DNA from: CAZSNT01 sp964607765
GTDB taxonomy: Bacteria > Verrucomicrobiota > Lentisphaeria > Oligosphaerales > JABHEG01
Assembly: GCA_964607765.1 (NCBI GenBank)
Contig: CAZSNT010000026.1
Location: 16,678-80,677, forward strand
DNA: 64,000 nucleotides
Reading direction: 5' to 3'
Positions 17,097 through 26,328 of this stretch are shown one piece after another; the first letter of the stretch is position 1; every line of letters begins with the position of its first letter. Made by a program: the position numbers and the translations under genes. The notes beneath the pieces are model-generated. The model worked only from the letters and a program-made list of their open reading frames with translations, was not told the origin of the DNA and did no database searches.

Positions 17097-18930
17097 CGCA
17101 GCCGCGGCGACGCAGTCGACCGAAGCCGAGCAGGGCCGCAAGCCGGCAATGCTGCGGTGCGCCCCCGTTCTGGGTGCCGTGACGGTCTGGGTGGTACTCG
17201 TCGCTGCCCTGGCCATGGGCGCCGCACGACGCCAGACAGTGACAGTCGACGAATTCCAGCACCTGCCGTCCGGCTCCCTCATACTGAGGACGGGCGAGTT
17301 CTACATGCACCCCAAGAGCCCGCCCCTGGCACGGGCGTGGTGCGCGCTGCCCAGCCTGTTCCTGAACGCCAGTGTGCCGGTCGACCGGCGGTGGCGCGAG
17401 CTGGCACCCGGGTGGGGGGCATGGATGTACGGCACGGCGTTCTTCCTCCGCAACCAGGGCGCGTATGACCGTATCTTCTTCTGGGGCAGGTTGTTTAACC
17501 TGGCCTGGCTCCTTCCCCTTGCCTATGCGCTCTTTGCCTGGGCCAATGAGCTCTACGGCCGCAGAGCGGCCTGTCTCTCCCTGCTGCTGCTGGGCCTGTC
17601 CCCGGCCATCCTCGCGCACGGACCGCTCGTCACCACAGACCTGTCGGCGGCAGCCGCCGTCTTCGTCGCCACCTACTTCTTCTGGCGCAGCAACAGGCAA
17701 ACCGACGCCGTGTGGTGCTCCCTGGCAGCAGGGGCGGCGCTCGGAGTCGGGCTGCTGTGCAAGTTCACACTGGTCCTGGTCCCCTTCATGTGGGCCGCGG
17801 CGTACATCCCCGCAACCGTGGTCGAGGTGATGGAATCGCGACGACAGCGAAGCGGCACGAGCAAGTGCTCCGGGCAGGCCCGCTCGTCAGGCTGGGACTG
17901 GAAGCGGACGCTCCGCGTCTGGGCCGTGCCTGCCGTGGCCGCTGTGCTGGCAGTGAATCTCGGCTACGGCTGCCGGGGCGTGGGCCGCAGCCTGCGCGAC
18001 ATGCAGTGCGCAAGCAGCGCGCTGCAGCGCCTCCGGGAGTCGCCAGTGGGGCGCCTGCCGCTACCCTTGCCCGAAGCCTTTGTGACGGGGTTGGACGCAC
18101 AGCGCGGCGACGCAGATTCCGCCGAGTTCCCAGGCTTCCTGTTCGGGCGCTGGTCACAGCACGGGTGGTGGTACTACTACGCGGCAGTGTTCCTGCTGAA
18201 AACGCCCACCGCACTCACCGTGCTGCTTGCCCTCGCGCTGTTCTGCTCACGCAAGTTCGCCAAGCCGGCCGAAGACCGCTGGACACGGCTCTGCATTGCG
18301 TGTCCCCCCGCTGTCCTCTTCGCCGTGCTGTCCTTCGGGAACCGGCTCTGCCTCGGTATACGCTACCTGCTGCCCGCGCTGCCGTTCCTCTTCCTCTACG
18401 CGGGCAGGACAATGACCGTCACATCCGAATCACCACGACTGAGAATTGCAGTGCGCCTCTGCGCGCTGTGGTTCGCCATCTCGTCCCTGAGCCAGTATCC
18501 CGCGTTCCTTTCGTACTTCACAGAGCTGGCAGGCGGCCCGAAGCAGGGGCACCGGTACCTGCTGGACTCCAACCTGGATTGGGGCCAGGACTTGTATAGG
18601 CTTGCCCCTTACATGCGACAGAACAACATCCCTCACGTCAAACTGGCCTACTTCGGACACGTGCCGCCCGAGCACTATGGTATCGCCTACACCCCACTGC
18701 CCCGGACCCCCGAGCCCGGCGTCTTCGCCGCCAGCGTCTCGTACGTCTGGGGCCAGGAATACGCCGTCACCTACCGCGACGGCGAGGCGACGCCCGTGCC
18801 GCTGAATGCGTTCGCGTGGCTGCGCAAGCATCAGCCTGCAGCCCGCCTTGGACACTCCATGTGGGTCTACCGCATCACGGCGGAGGACCTCCAACACGCG
18901 GGCCAGCTCCCCAGCGGCCCGGATGACTGA
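17071..18930 (+). CDS. GT39 (PMT/ArnT-type) membrane glycosyltransferase
   Basis: About 619 residues. The diagnostic first loop reads VTVDEFQHLPSGSLILRTGE, then MHPKSPPLARAWCALP, the D-E ... H-P-P-L pattern of the PMT/ArnT family. Around ten hydrophobic segments follow. The C-terminal ~150 residues are periplasmic and contain LDSNLDWGQDLYRLAPYM, a motif common in bacterial GT39 proteins of this group. The ATG at 17071 lies within the end of the preceding gene; a second ATG at 17149 is possible. Its stop overlaps the next start by one base (TGATG). Confidence 0.82.
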   Translation: MPPTEQPTDAAAATQSTEAEQGRKPAMLRCAPVLGAVTVWVVLVAALAMGAARRQTVTVDEFQHLPSGSLILRTGEFYMHPKSPPLARAWCALPSLFLNASVPVDRRWRELAPGWGAWMYGTAFFLRNQGAYDRIFFWGRLFNLAWLLPLAYALFAWANELYGRRAACLSLLLLGLSPAILAHGPLVTTDLSAAAAVFVATYFFWRSNRQTDAVWCSLAAGAALGVGLLCKFTLVLVPFMWAAAYIPATVVEVMESRRQRSGTSKCSGQARSSGWDWKRTLRVWAVPAVAAVLAVNLGYGCRGVGRSLRDMQCASSALQRLRESPVGRLPLPLPEAFVTGLDAQRGDADSAEFPGFLFGRWSQHGWWYYYAAVFLLKTPTALTVLLALALFCSRKFAKPAEDRWTRLCIACPPAVLFAVLSFGNRLCLGIRYLLPALPFLFLYAGRTMTVTSESPRLRIAVRLCALWFAISSLSQYPAFLSYFTELAGGPKQGHRYLLDSNLDWGQDLYRLAPYMRQNNIPHVKLAYFGHVPPEHYGIAYTPLPRTPEPGVFAASVSYVWGQEYAVTYRDGEATPVPLNAFAWLRKHQPAARLGHSMWVYRITAEDLQHAGQLPSGPDD

Positions 18931-20849
18931 TGGTAACGTGGCTACACACTCTAGGCTCCGCGGCGCGAGCCTGTCTGGCCGTGGCCTGCCTGCTGCTCAC
19001 AAGCGGCGGACTCGGCCACGTCCTGGTCAAACGTCTGCGCTGGACACACGCGGCCGATGCCGCCATCGTCGCGATTGTGACCGGCCTGAACCTGGCTGGG
19101 CTGGTCATACTGCTCGCAGGCGTGTCCGGGCTGCTCACGCCCATGACGGCAAGCGTGCTGCTGATCGCTCCTGCCGCGGTGACCGCCGCGAGGCTCGCGC
19201 GCCGGTACCTGCCTCGGGCCGCCGCCTCGCTACGTGCGGCGCCCCCATTGCCGTTGCTGTCCCTGGCCGCGTTGGCGCTGGTCACCCTGGGCCCGGCCTT
19301 GTGTTACCCGGGCGGCTGGGACGAACTGGTCTACCACATCACACTGCCGCAGCGGTGGCTCGCCGACATGCGGCCCGCCGTCTACACCGATCTGCCCTAC
19401 TCCGCGTTCCCGAGCCTGCCGCAATTGCTGTTCTGGTTCATGGCCCCGCTTGATGTCATCATCGCCCCGCGCCTGCTCGTCTGGGCCTGCTGGCTGCTGT
19501 GCCTGGTCGCCCTCTACCGACTCGCCAGGCGGCTGCTGCCGCCCGTGTCCAGCCTGGTCGTCACCGCAGCGTTCGGCCTGGGACGCACCATGTTGATGGT
19601 TGCAGCGGACGCCTATGCCGAACCACTGGTCGTGCTGAATCTCGCCGCCATCCTGCTCAGCACGAGGGCCAAGCCCCGAGGCAACGACGCCGGGAGCGCG
19701 CCGATCCTCGGTGTGCTGGTCGGGGGGGCGGCAGCCGTCAAGCTCACCGGAGCGGCCCTCGCGGCAACCCCCGCCATCTGGTTCGCCACCCGAGCCCGCC
19801 ACACGCACACACGGCGCGTGCTGGCGCGCAGCGCTGTCGCTGCGGGCGTCGCGGTCTGTGTGGCCCTCCCCTTCTACTGCAGGCCGTGGCTGGCAACCGG
19901 GAACCCGCTCTACCCGTACTTCGCCCAATGGTTCGGGGGGGCGCCGACAGCCCTTGCGGTGAGCCGTTTCCACCATGACATCGGCAGCGTCAGGTTCGGA
20001 CTCCAGAGCATTCAGGCATTGCTCTCGGCGCCAGTGCTGCTCGCATTCCACCGAGACACGTACGACGGCGCCTTCGGCTGGCAGTTCCTTGTCCTCATCG
20101 CCCTGGCAGCGGTTGGGATCGCCAGAGCGCTGAGACGGCCAAGCAGACGGCCGCTGCTGATCCCTGCTTGGACCGCGCTGGCGCTCTACCTGTTTTGGTT
20201 TTTCACGTCTCAGCAGGCGCGGTTCCTGGCCCCGGCCGCATTGGCCCTGACGCTGGCGGCGGCGACCGGACTCCGCGCAATCACGTCACGCCGCGCGCGC
20301 CAGGCTCTGCTCGGAGCGCTCTGCCTGGCCACGCTCCTGAGCATGCCCGTGGCAAACTCCGGGTACTACTTCTATTCGTGGTCAGCAGTACTGGGGAGGA
20401 CGCCCCTGCAAGATTACGTCCACACAGGGACGGGAGGCAACTACCTGACGGCGGTCGATGTCGTCTACCATACAACCCCGCCCAACGCCCACCTGCTCCT
20501 GCTGTTCGAACACCGCGGCCTCTACATCCCGCGCCGCCACACTATCGGCACTCCGTACTTCCAGGAGCAACTGCTGACCCCGCCGGGCAGCCAACACGAC
20601 CCCGAGAGCGTCCAACAGACGCTCGAACGGCACGGCATCACGCATGTGCTCATGGCGGTAGCCGCTACCGGGCCCGATCTGCTGCCCCGGTATGTGGAGC
20701 AGTCCCAGCAGCTCGCCCGGTCACTGGCGTGGCTGGCGAAGACCGGACAGCTGAGAACGGTCTGGCGCACGCCTGAATACGTGCTGTGGCAAGTCACACC
20801 CGCAACCGCCGCCGCAGAGACAGTTCCCGAACGAACCCGGTTGCCGTGA
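18930..20849 (+). CDS. GT39-like membrane glycosyltransferase
   Basis: 639 residues, last gene of the coupled run. It has about twelve hydrophobic segments. The extracytoplasmic acidic loop is CYPGGWDELVYHITLPQRWL, the WDE-x-x-YH-x-x-xP signature of GT-C proteins related to GT39. A C-terminal soluble portion (PNAHLLLLFEHRGLYIPRRH) ends the protein. The start overlaps the previous stop (TGATG), so expression is tied to the upstream gene. A donor such as a polyprenyl-phosphate hexose is expected for the family but not shown here. Confidence 0.78.
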   Translation: MVTWLHTLGSAARACLAVACLLLTSGGLGHVLVKRLRWTHAADAAIVAIVTGLNLAGLVILLAGVSGLLTPMTASVLLIAPAAVTAARLARRYLPRAAASLRAAPPLPLLSLAALALVTLGPALCYPGGWDELVYHITLPQRWLADMRPAVYTDLPYSAFPSLPQLLFWFMAPLDVIIAPRLLVWACWLLCLVALYRLARRLLPPVSSLVVTAAFGLGRTMLMVAADAYAEPLVVLNLAAILLSTRAKPRGNDAGSAPILGVLVGGAAAVKLTGAALAATPAIWFATRARHTHTRRVLARSAVAAGVAVCVALPFYCRPWLATGNPLYPYFAQWFGGAPTALAVSRFHHDIGSVRFGLQSIQALLSAPVLLAFHRDTYDGAFGWQFLVLIALAAVGIARALRRPSRRPLLIPAWTALALYLFWFFTSQQARFLAPAALALTLAAATGLRAITSRRARQALLGALCLATLLSMPVANSGYYFYSWSAVLGRTPLQDYVHTGTGGNYLTAVDVVYHTTPPNAHLLLLFEHRGLYIPRRHTIGTPYFQEQLLTPPGSQHDPESVQQTLERHGITHVLMAVAATGPDLLPRYVEQSQQLARSLAWLAKTGQLRTVWRTPEYVLWQVTPATAAAETVPERTRLP

Positions 20850-20953
20850 CAGTTCCGCGAATCACCCCTCACACTGGCATTCCGTACCGCTCAGACCTAT
20901 GTTGGCCGACAGAAGGACGGAGCGGGGGGGGGTGAGAACACAGGATCGTGCAT

Positions 20954-22618
20954 ATGGAAACGTCCTCTCGAACATTCTGTGATTTCCTCGTCATTGGTTC
21001 CGGCTTGGCGGGACTGTCCGCGGCGCTCAAAGCTGCACCGCACGGCAAAGTCATCGTCGTATCCAAACGTAGCGCGGACGAATGCAACACGCGCTACGCC
21101 CAGGGCGGAATAGCGTGCGTCATCACCGAAGACGATTCGTTCGAGACGCACGTGTCCGACACGCTCCAAGCGGGGGCCGGTCTCTGCCACCCGGATGTGG
21201 TGCGCGAAATCGTCAAAGCCGGACCGGCACGCATCGACGATCTGCTCCAACTCGGCATCCACTTCACACGCCGCGGCGAACTGGAAAGCGGCATACCGCG
21301 TGACGAGGCCGAGCGCTTCGATCTGGGCAAGGAGGGCGGACACACCAAACGTCGTGTGCTGCACGCGGGAGACGTGACGGGGGAGGAACTCGTCGAGGTC
21401 CTGCTGGAACGCTGCCGGCAAAATCCTGACATAGAGATACTGGAGGAGCACATCGCCATCGATCTGATATCCACCCGCCATGTGCAGTGGCAGGGCGAGA
21501 ACTGCTGCCTCGGCGCCTATGTGATGGACCGCAACACGCATCAGATCAAATCGCTCATCAGCCAATTCACATTCCTCGCCACGGGCGGCGCCGGCAAGGT
21601 GTATCTGTACACCAGCAACCCGGACGTTGCCACAGGCGACGGCGTAGCCATGGCATACCGCGCTTTCGCCGAAATCAGGAACATGGAATTCTTCCAGTTC
21701 CACCCGACCTGCCTCTACCACCCGAAAGCCAAGTCGTTCCTCATCAGCGAGGCAGTTCGCGGCGAGGGCGGAAAGCTCAAGGTCAGAGCCGGCGGCCGCT
21801 ATGCCGAATTCATGGAAGGCTACCACGATATGGCCGACCTGGCGCCCCGCGACATCGTGGCGCGCGCCATCGATAACGAACTCAAACGCTCCGGACAGCC
21901 TTGTGCCTACCTCGACGTGACACACCTGGACAGGGATTTTCTCTACCGGCGGTTCCCGAAAATCGCGGCACGCTGTCTCAAGTTCGGCTTCGATGTAGCG
22001 CGGGACCTCATCCCGGTCGTGCCCGCGGCACACTACTGTTGCGGCGGCGTCAAGACAGACGCCAGCGGCGCCAGCACGGTCAGGAACCTCTACGCCATAG
22101 GCGAAGTGGGTTGTACCGGACTGCACGGAGCCAATCGGCTGGCCAGCAACAGCCTCCTCGAGGCCCTCGTGCTCGCCCACAACGCCGTGCGGCACGCGCT
22201 GGAGCACGTCACAGAACGCCCCTCAGTCGACCCGGAGAACATCCCCAACTGGTCCAGCGGCGACGCGGTGGACTCCGACGAACAGGTCGTGATCTCGCAC
22301 AACTGGGAGGAGATCCGCCGCTTCATGTGGGACTACGTCGGAATCGTTCGCACGGACAAACGACTGCAGCGAGCCAAGAATCGTATCCGCCTCATCAGAA
22401 ACGAGATCGAAACGTATTACTGGGACTTTCTGGTGACGCCGGACCTGATCGAACTCCGCAACCTCGCCTCTGTCGCCGAGATGATCATCGACAGCGCGAC
22501 AGCACGCGAAGAGTCCCGGGGACTACACTTCAACGTGGACTATCCGTGCGCGACCGGAGAACGGGGTAAAGACACCATATTGCGCCGACCGGCCAAGGCT
22601 GAGATCTGGTATGAGTAG
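20954..22618 (+). CDS. nadB: L-aspartate oxidase
   Basis: 554 residues. NadB oxidises L-aspartate to iminoaspartate using FAD, the first step of de novo NAD synthesis; with fumarate as acceptor it also works anaerobically. The N-terminal dinucleotide fold is FLVIGSGLAGLSAALKAA. NTRYAQGGIA, FLATGGAGKVY and FFQFHPTCLYHPKAKSFLIS are characteristic of NadB, and the C-terminal FAD-binding GCTGLHGANRLASNSLLEAL is intact. The ATG at 20954 with AGGA 8 bases upstream is preferred over a GTG at 20948. It overlaps ispD by 8 bases. nadA and nadC are not in the window. Confidence 0.93.
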   Translation: METSSRTFCDFLVIGSGLAGLSAALKAAPHGKVIVVSKRSADECNTRYAQGGIACVITEDDSFETHVSDTLQAGAGLCHPDVVREIVKAGPARIDDLLQLGIHFTRRGELESGIPRDEAERFDLGKEGGHTKRRVLHAGDVTGEELVEVLLERCRQNPDIEILEEHIAIDLISTRHVQWQGENCCLGAYVMDRNTHQIKSLISQFTFLATGGAGKVYLYTSNPDVATGDGVAMAYRAFAEIRNMEFFQFHPTCLYHPKAKSFLISEAVRGEGGKLKVRAGGRYAEFMEGYHDMADLAPRDIVARAIDNELKRSGQPCAYLDVTHLDRDFLYRRFPKIAARCLKFGFDVARDLIPVVPAAHYCCGGVKTDASGASTVRNLYAIGEVGCTGLHGANRLASNSLLEALVLAHNAVRHALEHVTERPSVDPENIPNWSSGDAVDSDEQVVISHNWEEIRRFMWDYVGIVRTDKRLQRAKNRIRLIRNEIETYYWDFLVTPDLIELRNLASVAEMIIDSATAREESRGLHFNVDYPCATGERGKDTILRRPAKAEIWYE

Positions 22619-23348
22619 CGGTATCAGCGACTCCCGCGAACACGACGTGGGACTGCTCGTGGCAGCTGCAGGAAGCAGCCGTAGATTCGGCGGCGCCGGC
22701 AGCAAGCTGCTGCGGCGGCTGAACGGTCGCCCTGTCGTGTGCCACTGCCTCAGCCGGCTGGCGCCCGTCGTGCCGCCCAGCCTGACCGTCGTCGTCGTGC
22801 CGTGCGGGCGCCTCCAAACGTTCCAAGCGGCCCTCGCCGACCTGCCCGGTGCATCCGAGTTCTGCGTGGTCGAAGGAGGAAACAGCCGACAGGAGTCCGT
22901 CCACATTGGCCTCGAACACCTGCCCGACCGGGCCGGGATTGTCGCTGTCCAGGACGCCGCCCGACCTCAGACCGACGCCGAGCTGCTGCGCGCCTGTATC
23001 GCGTCAGCGCGGGAGTTCGGCTCAGGCGTGGCAGCGCGCCCCGTCACAGATACCATCAAGTTGGTCGACGAGCATGGCACCGTAGTCGAGACCCTCGACC
23101 GGTCCAGGCTCTGGGCGGCAGAAACACCACAGGTGTTCGAGCGGGCCCTGATCACGCGAGCGTATGCGCGTGCCGCGCGTTGCGGCCTCTCCGTGACCGA
23201 CGATGCGCAAGCCGTTGAGCTCCTGGGCGACCAAGTCATCCTCGTGAGGGCAGAACCGGCCAACCCGAAAATAACGCATCCCGTTGACCTCGCGATACTT
23301 GAAGCCATGCACACTGCACGTGCCGAGGCCCCGTGCCAACGCCAGTGA
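22611..23348 (+). CDS. ispD: 2-C-methyl-D-erythritol 4-phosphate cytidylyltransferase
   Basis: 245 residues. IspD couples MEP to CTP in the non-mevalonate isoprenoid pathway, which supplies the polyprenyl carriers used by the surrounding glycosyltransferases. Motifs: nucleotide-binding GLLVAAAGSSRRFGGAGSK (G-x-x-R-x-G ... K), GNSRQESVHIGLEHL, VQDAARPQTD (the family usually has HDAARP, here Q replaces H), PVTDTIKLVD and TPQVFERALI. The start at 22611 overlaps nadB, suggesting coupling. Length matches the family. Confidence 0.93.
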   Translation: MSSGISDSREHDVGLLVAAAGSSRRFGGAGSKLLRRLNGRPVVCHCLSRLAPVVPPSLTVVVVPCGRLQTFQAALADLPGASEFCVVEGGNSRQESVHIGLEHLPDRAGIVAVQDAARPQTDAELLRACIASAREFGSGVAARPVTDTIKLVDEHGTVVETLDRSRLWAAETPQVFERALITRAYARAARCGLSVTDDAQAVELLGDQVILVRAEPANPKITHPVDLAILEAMHTARAEAPCQRQ

Positions 23349-23378
23349 GAAAATGTCGTTTTTTCCGCACTTTTTCTC

Positions 23379-23407
23379 TTGTCTTGCCCTACGGGCTTTG
23401 CTATACT
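23379..23407 (+). promoter_or_regulatory. Sigma70-type promoter for the pseudopilin
   Basis: TTGTCT (23379-23384) and TATACT (23402-23407) are separated by 17 bases, near-consensus housekeeping spacing. They lie about 100 bases upstream of the pseudopilin start, leaving a leader of roughly 95 bases. It is the best promoter match I saw in the window. Confidence 0.65.
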
Positions 23408-23506
23408 CTTCAGTAACTAAGCTCAGAGGCGAGTGTCTCCGAGCATGAAAAAGGCCATTCGATACCGAAGGTAGAGTCCGGGAAAACAGAAAGGGAAAGG
23501 AAGAAC

Positions 23507-24019
23507 ATGAAACGAGGAGAAAAAGGGTTCACACTGATCGAGCTGCTGGTCGTTATCGCCATTATCGCGATTCTGGCTGGTATGCTGCTGCCGGCTCTGA
23601 GCCAGGCGCGGGAAAAAGCACGCCGCATCAACTGTGCTGGTAACATGAAGCAGATCGGTCTGGCGTTGCGCATGTACTCGGGCGACTATGATGAGTGGTT
23701 CCCGAGCGGCAACAACACCATCGGCTTCAACCTGCTCTGCGAGCAGGATTACCTGACCACGACCAAGGTCTACACCTGCCCCAGCACGACCACTGATGAG
23801 GCCACGAGCGGCGACACCCGCATCACGGGCTCGGAGTGCGACTACTACTATGTGGGTAGTGAGACTGAGGACACCGCCGGCACCGCTACTGGTATCGGCC
23901 GTGACCGTGACGACAACCACACCAAGTACGGCAACCTGCTCTTTGGTGATGGTCACGTCAAGGGCTTCGCTGGCACGAACTGGGCGACAGTGAACCGGAA
24001 TCACAACCAGACCTGGTAG
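23507..24019 (+). CDS. Type IV/II pseudopilin-like protein with H-X9-DG motif
   Basis: 170 residues. KRGEKGFTLIELLVVIAIIA is a class III prepilin leader and hydrophobic helix: cleavage after the glycine before FTLIE, Glu at +5, then ILAGMLLPALSQAREKARR. The C-terminus carries HTKYGNLLFGDGHV, the H-X9-DG element common to the many prepilin-like exported proteins of Planctomycetes, Verrucomicrobia and Lentisphaerae. It is probably inserted in the membrane by a type II/IV pilus-like machine, none of which lies nearby. AAAGGAAG stands 7-8 bases upstream. It is monocistronic between its own promoter and terminator. Confidence 0.9.
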   Translation: MKRGEKGFTLIELLVVIAIIAILAGMLLPALSQAREKARRINCAGNMKQIGLALRMYSGDYDEWFPSGNNTIGFNLLCEQDYLTTTKVYTCPSTTTDEATSGDTRITGSECDYYYVGSETEDTAGTATGIGRDRDDNHTKYGNLLFGDGHVKGFAGTNWATVNRNHNQTW

Positions 24020-24052
24020 TCACTGTCTGAGGACGTAAGTCCGACCTTTCGG

Positions 24053-24095
24053 GAGGCCGGTGTCGAATTCGACACCGGCCTCTCTCTTTTCCCCC
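24053..24095 (+). terminator. Rho-independent terminator after the pseudopilin
   Basis: A perfect 30-base palindrome (24053-24082; GAGGCCGGTGTCGAA and its complement) is followed by a pyrimidine-rich TCTCTTTTCC stretch. The T tract is only on the plus-strand side, so it serves the pseudopilin transcript. Confidence 0.8.
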
Positions 24096-24112
24096 CGGCA
24101 CACGATCTGTAG

Positions 24113-25096
24113 CTACGCGCCCCGGTCGTCTTGCTCCGAAGGGCGCGCGCCGAAATCGCTCGGCAACGCGAGCAGAGCGAGCGCGCCCAGCGCGGAACCA
24201 ACGACAAAAAACAGACCGAAGTGCAGCAGAGACGCGGCAAGCGCCAATCCCTCATCCACCCCCAACTTCGAGAACATCGTCACAAAGACCAGTTCTCGGG
24301 TACCCAGGCCGGCAATGCTGACGGGAAGCAACACCACCAATCCCGCACAGCTCACGACCGCGCAGGTGGGCAGCAAACCAACGTCCACTCCTGCCGTCCT
24401 GACCACCCAGTAGCTGGCATGAAAGTAGATCCCGTACGCAAGCAGCGTGTAACCCCAGGGCGCAACGTGAGTAGGCCGCAGCAACGTCAGCACACGCGCA
24501 AGGCTTGAAAGCACACTGCTGAGTCTGCCCCACGTCACTCTCTGTGCCACCCCGGCCAGAAGAAAGCCCCCGGCATACGTCGAGGCGAGCCCCACGGCGA
24601 GGAGCACACCACAGACAGGCAGCAGCCAGTGCCGCAGGTCGGGGAATGCGAGAAGCGCTGCCCCGGACACCCCGCACGCAACAAGCACAAACAGGTCGTA
24701 GGCCCGGTCCGCAAAGACCGATACGAATCCCGCACCCAACGGCATCCCGGCTTGAGTCCGGGCGCTGTAGACCCGCGCAAACTCGCCAAGCCGCCCGGGC
24801 GTAACAGCACCGACCGCGATGCCGCCCAGGTATGACAGGTAACTGCCTTTCGGCGAGAGCTCGCCGCCCAGCTGTTGGATCAGTCGCCGCCACCGAAGCG
24901 CTTTCACGAAGATGAGCGCAGCGAACAGCGCTGAACCGACAACAACACGGAGCGGCGTCACGGCCCGTGCCGCAGCCAGGACCTCACCCAGACTGTCACG
25001 GATCTTCCAGGCAATGGCAGCCAGGAGGCCGATGGACACACACAGCCTCAGGACAAGCTTTGTCACAACCGCCGATCGTGATTGCCCTGGACTCAA
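24113..25096 (-). CDS. YbhN/AglD-like flippase-type membrane protein
   Basis: About 327 residues, polytopic. It is of the lysylphosphatidylglycerol-synthase transmembrane (UPF0104) superfamily. Diagnostic elements are ALRWRRLIQQLG, GAVTPGRLGEFARVY (the conserved G-x-x-T-P-x-R-x-G-E) and SIAGLGTRELVFV near the C-terminus. The start is uncertain: the TTG at 25096 directly follows GGGGAGGG; a GTG at 25066 would remove ten residues. It lies 29 bases after a GT2 gene on the same strand, repeating the GT2-plus-flippase pairing seen elsewhere here. Confidence 0.8.
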   Translation of the reverse strand: MSPGQSRSAVVTKLVLRLCVSIGLLAAIAWKIRDSLGEVLAAARAVTPLRVVVGSALFAALIFVKALRWRRLIQQLGGELSPKGSYLSYLGGIAVGAVTPGRLGEFARVYSARTQAGMPLGAGFVSVFADRAYDLFVLVACGVSGAALLAFPDLRHWLLPVCGVLLAVGLASTYAGGFLLAGVAQRVTWGRLSSVLSSLARVLTLLRPTHVAPWGYTLLAYGIYFHASYWVVRTAGVDVGLLPTCAVVSCAGLVVLLPVSIAGLGTRELVFVTMFSKLGVDEGLALAASLLHFGLFFVVGSALGALALLALPSDFGARPSEQDDRGA

Positions 25097-25125
25097 ATTC
25101 CCTCCCCGGCCGGCCGCGCCAAGTG

Positions 25126-26004
25126 TCAGGATCCGTGACGATTCTCGCGCAAATTCAACATGGATATCTGATCCGCGATGAGCCCCATCGAGAAAAGCAA
25201 CAGGCTGAATACGAGCGAGACAACGCCGCCGTTCGGTATCTTCCAGCGATCCACCACACTCCACAGCGTCCAGATGCTGCCCATGCCCCCGCAGAATACA
25301 CTCAGCGGCAGGAAGATCTTCATCGGATTGAACAGCATGATGATCCGGCAGATCAGCAGCACGGTCCGCATGCCGTCTCTGAAGAACCTGACGCTGCTCT
25401 TCCGCCCGACGCGCTCCGCAACGCTGATCGGCAACGTGGCGATGTCGTAGCCATGCTTCAGGAACGAGAGCGTTGACGTTGTGCTGAACGAGAAGCCGTT
25501 CGGCATGATGCTGAGCATCTCCTCGATATGCCGCTTGCGGAACCCGCGGAACCCGGAGTTGTAGTCGGGCAGTTTCTGCTCCACAAGGAACTCGCCGATC
25601 AGCCGTATGACTCTCTTGCCGACCTGACGGTTCGCAACCTGGTGTGAATCCCTGTCACGTTCGCCTATGACCATCGGGTAGGCGTCCAGAAGCGCCAACG
25701 CCTCGTCGATGCAGGACGCGGAGTGCTGCCCGTCACCGTCCATGATGATGATCTTGTCGGAGGTCGCCGCACGGATCCCCGACTTGAGGGCCGCCCCGTA
25801 TCCCTTGTTGGTCAGGTGCGTGATCACCCGCACGGGATGCCGCGCGGCAATGGTCCCGGTATCGTCCGAAGAGCCATCGTTAACGACAATCACTTCCCAG
25901 CCGTCCGCGCCGGCGCAGGAACACACGCTGTCAAGCACGGTGCCGATGACCGCGGCCTCGTTGTAGGCAGGGATGACCACCGTGCCTCGGTAACTGCGTT
26001 CCAT
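25126..26004 (-). CDS. GT2 dolichyl/polyprenyl-phosphate mannose synthase-like
   Basis: 292 residues. The GT-A domain has TVVIPAYNEAAVIGTVLDSV, VIVVNDGSSDDTG and the metal-binding IIIMDGDGQHSA (DGDGQ as in DPM-type synthases). The family's NSGFRGFRKRHIEEM and NGFSFSTTSTL segments are present. Two C-terminal hydrophobic helices (IFLPLSVFCGGMGSIW; GVVSLVFSLLLFSMGLI) anchor it. The likely role is transfer of a hexose from GDP or UDP to polyprenyl phosphate on the cytosolic face. It starts at an ATG at 26004 and precedes the flippase-like gene. Confidence 0.87.
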   Translation of the reverse strand: MERSYRGTVVIPAYNEAAVIGTVLDSVCSCAGADGWEVIVVNDGSSDDTGTIAARHPVRVITHLTNKGYGAALKSGIRAATSDKIIIMDGDGQHSASCIDEALALLDAYPMVIGERDRDSHQVANRQVGKRVIRLIGEFLVEQKLPDYNSGFRGFRKRHIEEMLSIMPNGFSFSTTSTLSFLKHGYDIATLPISVAERVGRKSSVRFFRDGMRTVLLICRIIMLFNPMKIFLPLSVFCGGMGSIWTLWSVVDRWKIPNGGVVSLVFSLLLFSMGLIADQISMLNLRENRHGS

Positions 26005-26328
26005 ATCCGCCTCTCAACAACGGGATCCAGCCACGTGTTCCGCGACGACCGGTCTGTCACACACGGGCGACGCTGCCGGCCGACGGCCACTTCGGTACTG
26101 CAGGAAAATACCGCGCCCGCGTGCGGCCGGCAACCCGTAGCCCGGCTCACGAGCGGCGAACGCCGTGCCGCATGGAGCTGACACGCTCCCGACGAGGACG
26201 GCGGGGATAGCAGCCCCGGAACCGCCAAGTATATTCACAAGACCGCAGAGCCCAGGAAGCCAACACCCCAACCACCCAACAATCCATCAACCCGGCCCTC
26301 CAACAGTCCACCAGCCGCTGACTGCGCT
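26005..26328. other. Divergent intergenic region
   Basis: About 325 bases between the leftward GT2 gene and the rightward TMTC-like gene. The right part is rich in C and A with short repeated AACA/CCA words (around 26260-26310). No gene, hairpin or convincing promoter was seen. Confidence 0.45.

Noticed and set aside
14460..17282. A 940-codon open frame on the minus strand
   Set aside because: It lies antisense to three coupled GT39-region genes, has the Arg/Gln/His-rich composition of a GC-driven antisense frame, and shows no domain.
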